A DNA stretch of 40,751 bases, taken from assembly GCA_947458095.1 (NCBI GenBank), contig CANGYO010000005.1, positions 1 to 40,751 of the forward strand, in the 5' to 3' direction. Origin of the DNA: Vampirovibrionales bacterium. Lineage in GTDB: Bacteria > Cyanobacteriota > Vampirovibrionia > Vampirovibrionales > JAJTHC01. Under the pieces are notes generated by a model that searched no databases, was not told the DNA's origin, and was given only the letters and a program-made list of their open reading frames with translations. Positions within the stretch are counted from its first letter, which is position 1, and every line of letters begins with the position of its first letter. A program made the position numbers and the translations under genes. Shown piece after piece: positions 1 to 7,838 of the stretch.

Positions 1-17
1 GGGGGGGACGGGGGATT

Positions 18-81
18 CTTAAGGGGGGCATACTGGGGGGAGGGAGGACGTAACACGTCCCTCCCCCCGCCGCCCCTTAAG
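18..81. repeat. GC-rich imperfect palindrome downstream of uvrC
   Basis: The outer arms CTTAAGGGG (18-26) and CCCCTTAAG (73-81) are perfect complements. Inside them a G-run (about 36-50) and a C-run (about 55-68) pair around ACGT-AAC-ACGT. The G-tracts at 1-14, 23-28 and 35-48 could also form a quadruplex. A second hairpin with arms GTCTTTG/CAAAGAC lies at 102-121. No U-tract follows either hairpin on the minus strand, so neither is a classical terminator for uvrC. They more likely belong to intergenic palindromic repeats. Confidence 0.6.
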
Positions 82-181
82 CCGCTTTGGGGGTTTGGGG
101 AGTCTTTGGCGGGACAAAGACCCCCAAGCACCAGCTATAAAAGGGAACGAAAACCCAAAAACCACTTATTATATAAAAACA

Positions 182-2026
182 CTATACACGAGTTGCAATG
201 GCTTCATGAAGCTTTTCCGCCACCGTGAGTGACACGCCCAAGACACGCTGTAAATCGTCCACGCTGGCGGATTGAATTTTTGCCCATGTGCCAAAGGCAT
301 TCAACAACTTTTGCTTGCGTTTTTCACCCACGCCAGCCACAGCATCCAACGGATGCTTTAACGCCTGCTTACCCCGCAATTGACGGTGGTAACTAATCGC
401 AAAGCGATGGGCTTCGTCTCGAATGCGTTGCACCACTTGCAAGGCAGGCGCCGAATGCGGTATCACCACAGGGTAATCTTCCCCAGCGATGAAGATCTCT
501 TCAAACCGCTTGGCAAGCGACACCATGGGGATGCCCTGCCAGTCTTGCTCATGGGTGGCTCTTAAGGCGGCGTTCAGTTGCCCTTTGCCTCCGTCGATAA
601 TCAACAAATCAGGTCTCGCCCAATCGTCACGATGCTTGCTACGACGGGTAATCACTTCGTGCATGGAAATAAAATCATCGGGCTTGCCCTCGGCGGAATG
701 GATCTTAAAACGGCGATACTCGTCTTTCGCTGGCACGCCGTCGACAAATACCGTCATGCTGGCGACCGTTTGACTGCCTTGAAAATGTGAAATATCGTAA
801 CATTCCATGCGTCGAGGAAAAATTGGTAAACGCAAGCGTGCTTGCAAATCCAGCAAGGCTTTGGTCGGATCATTCCTTAACTTCGACGCTTCATAGAGTT
901 GAGCCTGTTCCAAGCCACTTTGGGCGTTGACTTGAGCCAGCTTTAACAGGTCAAGCTTGCCTCCCTTCTGCGGATGCACCAAGTTCACCTTCTTTTGATG
1001 CACATGGCTCAACCAGTCTTCAACGACATCGGCATCGTAAATCGGGTATTCGACAATGACTTCATCGGGCAGGTCATCGGCTTCTAAACGCCTGTAATAT
1101 TGGAGCAAAAAGCTATTATACACTTCTTCCGCCGATTCCCCAAAACTCAAGGGAATCACAAAGGGCTTGGATGCCACGACCTTGCCGTAGCGAATCACCA
1201 AGACTTGCATCGATGCTTGAAAGGCATCGCTGGCAAGGGCAATCACATCTTGATGCTTGGTCATATCTTCAGACACAATCACCTGTTTCTGCCCAATGCG
1301 TTCGACGGCTTCAAGGCGTTCGAGCAAGGCTTTCGCCCGTTCGTATTGCATGACATCGCTGGCTTTTTGGATTTCTTGCTTGAGCTTGGCTTCTAAGTCG
1401 TGGGTTTTGCCTTTCAGCACCAACACCGCTTGATTGACAATATCTTGATAGTCTTTTGGGGAAACCATCCCTTGGCAAGGTGCGGCACAAAGCCCGAGCG
1501 TGTGATTCATGCACGGCCGGTCTTTAAACAACGGCGTGGGGCGTTTTCGCAAAGGAAAATGCTTTTGCAACAATTTTAGCAAGGCATACAATTCAGATGA
1601 ATTCGTGTAAGGCCCAAAAAACCGAGTGTTTTTACCCTTGTGATGCGTCGGCTTTTTGGTGGAACGTGCCACAAAAAGCCGAGGGTAGTCGTCGTCGCTA
1701 ATGCCGATCCAGGGGAAGCGTTTGTCGTCTTTAAGCAGGATGTTGTATTTGGGTTGGTGTTGTTTAACAAGGCTGTCTTCTAAAATTAGGGCTTCGACTT
1801 CGGTATTGGTGACGATGTAATTGAACTGCTTAATCAGCGGAATCATCATTTTGGTTTTGGGGCTATGACCGCCGTTTTTGTTGAAATAGCTTTTTAGACG
1901 GTTTTTCAGCACTTTGGCTTTGCCGATGTACAGCACCTCGCCGTGGGCATCCAACATGCGGTACACCCCCGGTTTCGCAGGGATGCGTTTGAGTTCACTT
2001 GTCCAATCAAAGGGGGGCGTATTCAT
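182..2026 (-). CDS. uvrC: UvrABC system protein C (excinuclease subunit)
   Basis: UvrC makes the dual incisions in nucleotide excision repair after damage recognition by UvrA and UvrB. The 614-residue length is typical. The order is: an N-terminal GIY-YIG nuclease domain (about residues 12-90, with KPGVYRM and LYIGKAK); a Cys-containing linker (CMNHTLGLCAAPCQG, about 170-185); a UVR helix pair that contacts UvrB (about 205-240); the RNase H-like 5' nuclease (about 400-535), with the acidic ECYDISHFQG and IIDGGKGQL motifs; and tandem helix-hairpin-helix motifs at the C-terminus (VAGVGEKRKQKLL). The gene is transcribed away from the tandem paralogues starting at 2236. Nothing is missing. Confidence 0.97.
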   Translation of the reverse strand: MNTPPFDWTSELKRIPAKPGVYRMLDAHGEVLYIGKAKVLKNRLKSYFNKNGGHSPKTKMMIPLIKQFNYIVTNTEVEALILEDSLVKQHQPKYNILLKDDKRFPWIGISDDDYPRLFVARSTKKPTHHKGKNTRFFGPYTNSSELYALLKLLQKHFPLRKRPTPLFKDRPCMNHTLGLCAAPCQGMVSPKDYQDIVNQAVLVLKGKTHDLEAKLKQEIQKASDVMQYERAKALLERLEAVERIGQKQVIVSEDMTKHQDVIALASDAFQASMQVLVIRYGKVVASKPFVIPLSFGESAEEVYNSFLLQYYRRLEADDLPDEVIVEYPIYDADVVEDWLSHVHQKKVNLVHPQKGGKLDLLKLAQVNAQSGLEQAQLYEASKLRNDPTKALLDLQARLRLPIFPRRMECYDISHFQGSQTVASMTVFVDGVPAKDEYRRFKIHSAEGKPDDFISMHEVITRRSKHRDDWARPDLLIIDGGKGQLNAALRATHEQDWQGIPMVSLAKRFEEIFIAGEDYPVVIPHSAPALQVVQRIRDEAHRFAISYHRQLRGKQALKHPLDAVAGVGEKRKQKLLNAFGTWAKIQSASVDDLQRVLGVSLTVAEKLHEAIATRV

Positions 2027-2235
2027 AAAATAACTTTTATTGTATAGTATCCTATAGATAAAAAGTCATAGACGGTTTTCTCTATTTCTAGGCTCTTTTC
2101 TCTGTCGGATATTATATCCTATTGTTACAAATTCGGTGTCACTAGCACTATTGTACCTCTTCCATGTATTTATGCTCATAAGTCGTTTGATTTTGGTACG
2201 TTTTATATAAGTTAAGTGTGAAAAAAGGAAACATT

Positions 2236-2952
2236 ATGTCATTAAATCCCACCAGTTTGGTTAATACACCCACAAGTAGCCCTACGGCATATGTACCGTT
2301 GAATAATAAACCAAAGAACAGAATTGAAGTCCCTCAAGATCCTCAAGAGACGTTAAGCTTGGTTAAAGACTTGTATGAACAAGCGTCTGTTCCCACTTTT
2401 GAAGAAAAGTCCAAAGCTCCTTATGTAAAACAAGTGGACGATCGTGGGCAAATTTACCTTGAACCGAATTATAATCAAAACGTGGAAGGTGCCAAATATC
2501 AAATTACAGACAAGGGTGAAGTTTTTGTAACCCCTAACCCTTATATCGTAGACGGTACTTCAGATATTAAGGAACCTGCGACAGACCCTAAGGTGATTGC
2601 AGAAGTGGAACAACTTATCGCCGAAGCAAAGCCTCAAGAAGAAATCCCTGAGCGTTCTCTTGAAGTGGGGTATCGAAGAGGTCCAGAAGGTGAGCTTGAG
2701 CTTACGAAGAAATACATTGATGGCAGTAATGAGTATTATACAATTACAGCGGATGGAGCGGTGAATGTTTCCAAATTCAAAGGGAATAAAATACAGACTT
2801 ATGTTCCAGCACAGCAAATTATCAAACCTGGTGAATTGCCTCCGTTAAAAGAAGGTGAAGAACGTCCTGTGGGGCAAGCGTTGAACGGAGTGGTGTTTCC
2901 GCCAGAAGCGAACGTTCCTGCGAATGGGAAAGTCCTCAACATCGAAGCGTAG
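2236..2952 (+). CDS. Unrecognised protein, first of a tandem paralogue pair
   Basis: I do not recognise this family. The protein has 238 residues if translated from ATG 2236, which follows AAAAAAGGAAA. An in-frame GTG at 2218 lies upstream of that ribosome binding site and is unlikely. It is acidic and hydrophilic, with no signal peptide or membrane segment. It starts MSLNPTSLVN and ends with a Pro/Gly-rich segment (IIKPGELPPLKEGE, RPVGQAL, VPANGKVLN). A middle part carries repeated Tyr/Thr/Gly strands that suggest beta structure. The next gene encodes a close homologue with the same start, end and leader spacing, so the pair arose by tandem duplication. Likely lineage-specific. Confidence 0.85.
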   Translation: MSLNPTSLVNTPTSSPTAYVPLNNKPKNRIEVPQDPQETLSLVKDLYEQASVPTFEEKSKAPYVKQVDDRGQIYLEPNYNQNVEGAKYQITDKGEVFVTPNPYIVDGTSDIKEPATDPKVIAEVEQLIAEAKPQEEIPERSLEVGYRRGPEGELELTKKYIDGSNEYYTITADGAVNVSKFKGNKIQTYVPAQQIIKPGELPPLKEGEERPVGQALNGVVFPPEANVPANGKVLNIEA

Positions 2953-2988
2953 TTTTTGTACAGTGTTTAAATTAAAAAAGGAAATCTT

Positions 2989-3696
2989 ATGTCTATTAGT
3001 CCAACAAGTTTAGTCAATATCCCTGCAAGTAGCTCTAATGCTTATGTCCCATTAAGTAAACGGGAAAAGCAGAAAATCGAAGCCCCGCAAGATCCTCAAG
3101 CAGAATTGCAATTGGTGCAAGATCTTTATGAGCAAGCGTCCGTTACGACGCTTGAAGAAAAGGCGAAATCTCCTTATACAAAAGAAGTGAATCGCTATGG
3201 AGAAATCAGCCTAAAGCCAAATCGTTACGTGGAAGGGGCAACCTACCGCGTCAATGAAGACGGGCAAGTTTGGGTGACGCCTCCTGAATATAAATTACCG
3301 GGTACCTTGAACAGCCATGAAGAAAATGCACCGCCTGAAGTGTTGTCAGAACTGGCACAAGTCATGGCAGAAGCTCAACCCGTTCCAGAACAAAGCACCT
3401 TAGCCTTTTTTGATCGTGAGCATAAGGGTCAAGTCGAAATTAAGAAAACCAATGCGGATGGCAGTGATGTAAGCTATTTCATCAATCCAGACGGTAGTGT
3501 GGATGCCTTCAATTCTCATAAAGACAAGCTTGGTAACTTCGTTTTTTCAGGTATGCAACAGATCGTCAAACCCGGTGAATTGCCTGTTTTAAAAGAAGGT
3601 GAAGCGCGTCCTGTGGGGCAAGCGTTGAGTGAAGTCCCTCCTTCGCCAGAAGCAAGCGTTCCTGCTAACGGGCAAATTCTTAACGTCGAAGGGTAG
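2989..3696 (+). CDS. Unrecognised protein, second of a tandem paralogue pair
   Basis: This 235-residue paralogue of the preceding protein shares its N-terminal pattern (MSISPTSLVN), the QDPQ-x-(10-15)-LYEQAS block, the EGA-Y block and the C-terminal block (IVKPGELP, LKEGEARPVGQAL, VPANG). The middle (about residues 130-175) has diverged. The leader AAAAAAGGAAATCTT-ATG is almost identical to that of its neighbour. The 36-base gap and the terminator after this gene suggest that the two are co-transcribed. Function unknown; the soluble acidic composition argues against a membrane protein. Confidence 0.85.
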   Translation: MSISPTSLVNIPASSSNAYVPLSKREKQKIEAPQDPQAELQLVQDLYEQASVTTLEEKAKSPYTKEVNRYGEISLKPNRYVEGATYRVNEDGQVWVTPPEYKLPGTLNSHEENAPPEVLSELAQVMAEAQPVPEQSTLAFFDREHKGQVEIKKTNADGSDVSYFINPDGSVDAFNSHKDKLGNFVFSGMQQIVKPGELPVLKEGEARPVGQALSEVPPSPEASVPANGQILNVEG

Positions 3697-3720
3697 CCCT
3701 TTAAAATCAATGATTTACAG

Positions 3721-3762
3721 AAAAACCCTAACGTTTTGTAACAAAGCTTTAGGGTTTTCTTC
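3721..3762 (+). terminator. Rho-independent terminator after the paralogue pair
   Basis: AAAACCCTAA (3722-3731) pairs with TTAGGGTTTT. The inner part GTTTTG-TAA-CAAAGC pairs further, giving a nearly continuous long stem, followed by a T/C-rich tail. Confidence 0.85.
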
Positions 3763-3819
3763 ATAGGTGCCGATGTTAAACTTAACGCTAGTGACCCCCT
3801 TATCGCTAAGCGTGAGTAA

Positions 3820-3842
3820 TTATGGCGTGTGTGTCGCCATAA
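3820..3842 (+). promoter_or_regulatory. Hairpin in the presumed 5' leader of the His-rich peptide gene
   Basis: TTATGGCG (3820-3827) and CGCCATAA (3835-3842) form a perfect 8-bp stem with a TGTGTGT loop, about 40 bases upstream of the start at 3882. It has no T-run, so it is not a terminator. A leader regulatory structure is possible but unproven. Confidence 0.4.
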
Positions 3843-3881
3843 ACCCTGTAATTAACCTATAAGAGAGAAGGAAATACTCCT

Positions 3882-4112
3882 ATGTCTATTTTAAAACTCA
3901 TTCAAGTCGCAAGCCTTTCGTTACTACTCACTTTAGGCATGAATGCAAGCAGTGCTTTTGCAGAAGAGCATCCTGCTTCACATAGTGGGACTGAAGCCAC
4001 CGCTTCTAATGAACATCAAGACAAACATCCTGCTGAACATGGCACTGCTCATGGTAGTGAGCATGCTGGTGCGAATCACGCTGAACACCCCGATGCTTCA
4101 AAAGGCAAGTAA
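3882..4112 (+). CDS. Small exported histidine-rich peptide
   Basis: The product has 76 residues. An N-terminal signal peptide (LIQVASLSLLLTLGMNASSAFA, cleavage probably after AFA near residue 27) leaves a mature peptide of about 49 residues. That peptide is dominated by His, Glu, Ala, Gly and Ser, with ten or so His in EH, GTAHGSEH and NHAEH spacings. Such composition suits periplasmic metal binding (Ni, Zn, Cu), but no known family motif is visible. It stands alone between two terminators, with a hairpin in its leader. The ribosome binding site is GAAGGA. Confidence 0.75.
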   Translation: MSILKLIQVASLSLLLTLGMNASSAFAEEHPASHSGTEATASNEHQDKHPAEHGTAHGSEHAGANHAEHPDASKGK

Positions 4113-4122
4113 GTTTTGTATT

Positions 4123-4165
4123 GCAAAACACCCTTTTCTTTCGAGATAGGGTGTTTTGCTTTCTT
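4123..4165 (+). terminator. Rho-independent terminator after the His-rich peptide gene
   Basis: GCAAAACACCC (4123-4133) pairs perfectly with GGGTGTTTTGC (4149-4159), followed by TTTCTTT. Confidence 0.9.
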
Positions 4166-4235
4166 TGGTGTTACTCTATTATAATAGGACGAAGGTTCAA
4201 AGAACTCCATTACTATGAAGATAAAGGATCTAACG

Positions 4236-4718
4236 ATGAAAAATGTATCCATTACTCAATTTTCTGCGTTTGCTTTAGCCATTACACTTGCTTGTGCGAG
4301 TATGCCTGCTTTTGCCGAAGGCGGTGGGGGGCAGTACCAAGCCCAACGTCAGCAACAACAACAGCAACGCCAATCCAATCAGGCTCAAATGCAACAGCAC
4401 AAAGCCCAGTGGGAACAGCAGAAGCAAGCGGGTCAAGCCCAACGCCAAGAAATGCAAGCCCAGCGTGAATCAATGAAGGCTCAAATGGAACAACAGCGTG
4501 CAGAACGTCAAGCCCAAATGCAAGCTCGTCAACAAGAAAGACAAGCTCAGCAAGCCCAGCGTCAGCAAGACATGCAGGCTCGTCAACAGCAGTTTGAGCA
4601 AAAAAACCAAGAACGCCAAGCTAAGTTGGATGATATGCAAGCCAAGCAAGCTCAGCGTCAACAACAGATGCAGGCTCGTCAACAGCAGTTTCAACAGCGT
4701 CAAACGACCAGACCTTAA
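4236..4718 (+). CDS. Exported glutamine/arginine-rich coiled-coil protein
   Basis: The product has 160 residues from ATG 4236, which follows AAAGGA. An upstream ATG at 4215 is in frame but would put that site inside the gene. A signal peptide ends near AFA (about residue 27). After a GGGG linker the whole mature part is low complexity: Gln, Arg, Ala and Met in QAQRQQ- and MQARQQ-type repeats, predicted helical or coiled coil and highly positive. It resembles periplasmic Q-rich proteins in general composition only; no function can be assigned. The MQARQQQF unit recurs twice, so the gene has grown by internal duplication. Confidence 0.75.
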   Translation: MKNVSITQFSAFALAITLACASMPAFAEGGGGQYQAQRQQQQQQRQSNQAQMQQHKAQWEQQKQAGQAQRQEMQAQRESMKAQMEQQRAERQAQMQARQQERQAQQAQRQQDMQARQQQFEQKNQERQAKLDDMQAKQAQRQQQMQARQQQFQQRQTTRP

Positions 4719-4734
4719 TCCGTCAGATCTTCTA

Positions 4735-4782
4735 AAGACCCCTCTTTTTTGTATGGACAGAAAGAGGGGTCTTCCTGTTTTT
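4735..4782 (+). terminator. Rho-independent terminator after the Gln-rich protein gene
   Basis: AAGACCCCTCTTT pairs with AAAGAGGGGTCTT (ending 4773), followed by a T-rich tail (TCCTGTTTTT). Confidence 0.9.
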
Positions 4783-4898
4783 AGAAGAAAAACAGGTCGT
4801 GTCCACAAATAGCCATCTTCAAAGAAGCGTAAGAACGATTCACCAATTTCAGTGCTTTTTAAAAGATTGGGTGAGGAGGACATAAGGCAAACGGCGCT

Positions 4899-5069
4899 AT
4901 GATGACAAAGAAAAAGAGCGATAGACTTAACGTCAATATCGCTCATACCTATGTATTCCCCCTGTATAAAATTGGGTTAGACGGGAAAGGGTGGGGATCG
5001 TTTTTTATAATGGGTTGGTCGTGTATCTGGTCAATTGGCTTGGGTTTGCCGTGGGTGAGGGGCTTCTGA
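4899..5069 (+). CDS. Possible 56-residue membrane protein
   Basis: An open frame starts MMTKKKSDRLNVNIA and continues into a Gly/Trp/Phe-rich hydrophobic segment (about residues 33-51: GSFFIMGWSCIWSIGLGL) before TGA. A basic N-terminus plus one membrane helix is the usual look of a small membrane protein. Against it, the ribosome binding site is weak (AAGG 11 bases upstream; a better GAGGAGG lies about 20 bases away) and an inverted repeat (GAGCGAT/ATCGCTC, about 4915-4943) lies inside. It is the only candidate gene in the 500-base gap 4719-5232. Confidence 0.3.
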   Translation: MMTKKKSDRLNVNIAHTYVFPLYKIGLDGKGWGSFFIMGWSCIWSIGLGLPWVRGF

Positions 5070-5188
5070 TTGTTTCTTGCACCTTACATAAGCATTAAGT
5101 ATTTCTTAAGAATTCCTGTGCGTGTTTGTAACGAAATGTTTCAAAAAGGCAATTGAAGGATTCTGAAGCCAAAATAACCTAAATACGT

Positions 5189-5194
5189 TATAAT
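5189..5194 (+). promoter_or_regulatory. -10 box upstream of the OB-fold-like exported protein
   Basis: A perfect TATAAT lies 39 bases before the start at 5233. No good -35 box is seen at 16-18 bases. Confidence 0.45.
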
Positions 5195-5232
5195 GGTTAA
5201 AATATATTGACTTGCCTTGTAAAGGATCCCCT

Positions 5233-5718
5233 ATGAAAAAAGTCGTTTTGTCCCTTTTATTAACGGTGCTTACCCTGCTTTCAAGCGTCCTATTCGCAGG
5301 AGCCGTAACCCCTACCAATACCAGTGTGGTGAAACCCATTGCCATTAGTTCCACGCAATTGGTGAAAGAACCAGCGACCTACCTTAAAAAATCGGTGGAA
5401 TTCACAGGTACGCTCGCTGGCTTTAGTGGCTTGGGCTTAGATTACCCCGCCGTCAAACGTGATGTGAAAGATTATGTGACGCTTTTGGTCTATCGGGCGG
5501 ATGTGCCTTCGTCGTATGAAATCCCCTTAAGCGAACTTAAAATCTTTGTGAACCGTAAATTGCTCAAAGACTTTAAACGCATTGGGCAAGGCGACACCGT
5601 AAAAGTGACAGGCACGGTGATTTCAACTGCCTTGGGCGATGCGTGGCTAGAAGCGTCGAAAATATCGGTGCTTAACTCGGTTCAAAAAGAAGATATTGAA
5701 ACCGAAGACGGCGAATAA
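5233..5718 (+). CDS. Exported OB-fold-like protein
   Basis: The product has 161 residues from ATG 5233, which follows AAAGGA; an upstream TTG at 5212 has no such site. A signal peptide (KKVVLSLLLTVLTLLSSVLF, cleavage near AGA) is followed by about 130 residues. Alternating strands such as SVEFTGTLAGF and GDTVKVTGTVISTALGDAWLEASKI look like the small beta barrel seen in secreted OB-fold proteins. I assign no molecular function. The amidohydrolase follows 26 bases downstream, so co-transcription is likely, but a functional link is not evident. Confidence 0.7.
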   Translation: MKKVVLSLLLTVLTLLSSVLFAGAVTPTNTSVVKPIAISSTQLVKEPATYLKKSVEFTGTLAGFSGLGLDYPAVKRDVKDYVTLLVYRADVPSSYEIPLSELKIFVNRKLLKDFKRIGQGDTVKVTGTVISTALGDAWLEASKISVLNSVQKEDIETEDGE

Positions 5719-5744
5719 AAAGAGCTATAGGGGATTTAAACATC

Positions 5745-7073
5745 ATGGCGTTAGCGTCTCATCTGTTGCGATACGTATTTACAGGTCAAGCCAAGGGGGC
5801 TGAAGCTCCTTTCTTAGAATGGTGTGAAGTTCAGTGGGACACGCAATCGGGGCGGATTCTGAAACTCACGGTTCTGCATGAGCATCCCCATGAAAGCGAT
5901 GCCTTTCGGCGAGCGTCTCATCTTGCGATGACGCCTGCCTTTGTGAATGCTCACACGCATTTGGACTTGTGGTCAGAGGCGCCTATTGAAATCCGTGACG
6001 GCGAAAGCATGGTGACTTGGCTACAACGGGTCAACGATTCCAGAGAGGAAGACACGGCGGAAGATGTGGCGGATCGTGTGAAGGCGTCGATCGCCTACTT
6101 GCAGAAAACAGGCACAGGCACGGTCAATGATATTACGCAAACGCCTGAAACCTTTGTACAAATTGCCGAAGCAGGTTTGCAAGGCACGGTTGCCCTTGAA
6201 TATTTCCACCCTGCCCCGTGGGAAGACGATCTGTCGCCGCTGAATCCGAATGTGCTTGCCTTTTATAAACGATGGAAGCGGTATCAGCGTTTTTGGCATG
6301 AAATGGGGGAATCTAACACTTTGCTAGCGGGCATTTCGCCTCATAGTCCTTATAATGTCACCAAAAAAGCGTGGCAATCGATCCATAATGCCCTAAAGCC
6401 CAGCGTGATTCATAGCCATTTCGCCGAATTTCAAGCGGAATTGGACTATTTTACAGGTAAAGACCGCACTGGCATTGACGACTTGCATCTTTCTACCGTC
6501 CAACGTACTTTTGTCCCCAGCGATGCCTTTGCGGATTACTTGCATCCTGATTTGTGGAAACCGCAGGATACCTTGCCGACGCCCTTGGCGATTATTGCCC
6601 ATGGAAGTCTGTTGACGCCGAAGCAGGTGCAGGCGTTTTACAAGGGGCATCCGCATAGTGTATTGGTGACTTGCCCACGATCGAATCTGTTTTTGCACGC
6701 ATGCACCATGTATACGGATGTGCCGTATGAAAGCGATATGCCTGTAATTCTTGGTACGGACAGTGCCATGAGTTGCGACACTCTCGATATTCGGGACGAA
6801 CGCTTGGCGTATATGAAGCATCACGGCATTGAGATGACGGCGTTTGAAGGCTTGGAATTGTTGAGCTTAAAGGCATCAAAGGGGTTAGGGCTAGGGGCGG
6901 ACTTAGGGAGCTTGGAAATAGGCAAGCTGGCTCATGCCAGCGTGTGGGAGATCCCAGAAGGGGCGTCTCACTCAGCAGAAGGCGTGTTGGAGGCGATTTT
7001 GCATCCTGCTCGAGTGCCTCATGTGCAGGCGATGATTTTGAACGGGCATTTAAAGTCGTCTAGCTCTGCTTGA
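5745..7073 (+). CDS. Metal-dependent amidohydrolase (cytosine deaminase/chlorohydrolase-like)
   Basis: This 442-residue member of the amidohydrolase superfamily has the metal ligands in the expected order: HTH (FVNAHTHLDL, His70 and His72), SHFAE (about 224), IAHG (about 285) and the catalytic Asp in GTDSAMSCDTLDIRDE (about 338). The pattern fits the subgroup that deaminates or dechlorinates purine-like and aminofutalosine-like substrates (SsnA, MtaD, TrzN and aminodeoxyfutalosine deaminase families). The substrate cannot be chosen from sequence alone, and no menaquinone or purine genes are adjacent. Cytoplasmic; no signal peptide. The C-terminal GKLAHASVWEI is the usual small beta domain. 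Confidence 0.85.
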   Translation: MALASHLLRYVFTGQAKGAEAPFLEWCEVQWDTQSGRILKLTVLHEHPHESDAFRRASHLAMTPAFVNAHTHLDLWSEAPIEIRDGESMVTWLQRVNDSREEDTAEDVADRVKASIAYLQKTGTGTVNDITQTPETFVQIAEAGLQGTVALEYFHPAPWEDDLSPLNPNVLAFYKRWKRYQRFWHEMGESNTLLAGISPHSPYNVTKKAWQSIHNALKPSVIHSHFAEFQAELDYFTGKDRTGIDDLHLSTVQRTFVPSDAFADYLHPDLWKPQDTLPTPLAIIAHGSLLTPKQVQAFYKGHPHSVLVTCPRSNLFLHACTMYTDVPYESDMPVILGTDSAMSCDTLDIRDERLAYMKHHGIEMTAFEGLELLSLKASKGLGLGADLGSLEIGKLAHASVWEIPEGASHSAEGVLEAILHPARVPHVQAMILNGHLKSSSSA

Positions 7074-7161
7074 CAACAAGAAATATCCGCTATATATTAG
7101 ATACTAAATTAGTCTTTGTCGCATTTCTCTCTTGTACATCAACCTTTAAAAAGGAAGCTTT

Positions 7162-7739
7162 ATGGGTATTTCACCGATTCGATTCACCTCATCCCAACCC
7201 AACCCAACCCTTTATTAAGTCAGCGTCAGGGGGCAAGAACATTTTTTAAAAATGATCAAATCCGTATTCTTGAAATTGGACATCTATTAGATCCTACTAG
7301 ATTGACTGATATCAACGAATTAAGGGATTTTATACCACCAGCCGAGTGGAAACTTATTGAAGGGAATGAGTTTCATGAGATTAACGAAACTCGTCCTTGG
7401 ACCCAAGTATATAAACCCTATATTGCTTTAAACCCTGCAGGTAACGTAAAAGGTTATTTACTCGGAGGAAAGACTGAAAATTTACGAGTACCACAGGAGT
7501 ATGAAATTCTACAACAGACCGCCCTTGGGGATGTCTTGAAATTATTACAAAGAGTTTGGTTAAGGCACGTAGACCCCAAGGACGAAAGACTTTGGCGAGG
7601 TCTTGGAATTGGAGCTACAATCACTTTTCCAGATCATAAAGAGTTGGCTTTCCCTCAGTTTTTGGATAATCTTTTAGAACGTTTTCCTGAACCTTTGATT
7701 GAAGATCCCCCCTATGAACCCTTTGAATATATAGGGTAA
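7162..7739 (+). pseudogene. Frame-disrupted gene of unknown function, possibly phase-variable
   Basis: The only start with a good ribosome binding site (AAAAAGGA, 7 bases) is ATG 7162, which reads MGISPIRFTSSQPN and then hits TAA at 7216. The long downstream frame (SQRQGARTFF to PFEYIG) is offset by one base. The two frames meet at a tandem CCCAA tract, 7193-7210. Removing one 5-base unit would join them exactly into a protein of about 190 residues (TSSQPNPLLSQRQG). A TTG at 7116 could open the long frame but has no ribosome binding site. The protein is soluble and unrecognised. AGA/TTA-rich codon use differs from the neighbours. It may be off by slipped-strand mispairing, decayed, or a sequencing error. 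Confidence 0.65.
7193..7210 (+). repeat. CCCAA pentanucleotide tandem repeat within a coding region
   Basis: Three CCCAA units plus a terminal CCC. Each unit gained or lost shifts the reading frame. Loss of one unit would restore the gene starting at 7162. Confidence 0.75.
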
Positions 7740-7783
7740 GCCGATTCTGAGGTAATGACAGCCTTTCAAGTTCTCTTTTAATG

Positions 7784-7789
7784 TATAAT
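7784..7789 (+). promoter_or_regulatory. -10 box upstream of the broken GNAT gene
   Basis: A perfect TATAAT lies 50 bases before ATG 7839. Its position makes the in-frame ATG at 7794 too close to the transcript start to be the translation start. Confidence 0.45.
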
Positions 7790-7838
7790 TTGAATGGTTT
7801 ACATCATTGCAAAATGTTTACGAAAAGAAGAGGCCTCC

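Noticed and set aside
4914-4943. GAGCGAT/ATCGCTC inverted repeat as a terminator
   Set aside because: The stem is only seven bases with a long loop and no T-run. It lies inside a possible small gene.
4470-4946. Leu-rich frame of 158 codons on the minus strand opposite the Gln-rich gene
   Set aside because: CAG/CAA repeats read as CTG/TTG on the other strand, so the Leu-rich frame is a by-product of the Gln codons. The plus-strand frame has the signal peptide, ribosome binding site and terminator.
7205-7218. Programmed -1 ribosomal frameshift at the CCC TTT A stretch
   Set aside because: The codon phase does not fit a standard X-XXY-YYZ slippery heptamer in the starting frame. A change in CCCAA copy number explains the offset more simply.
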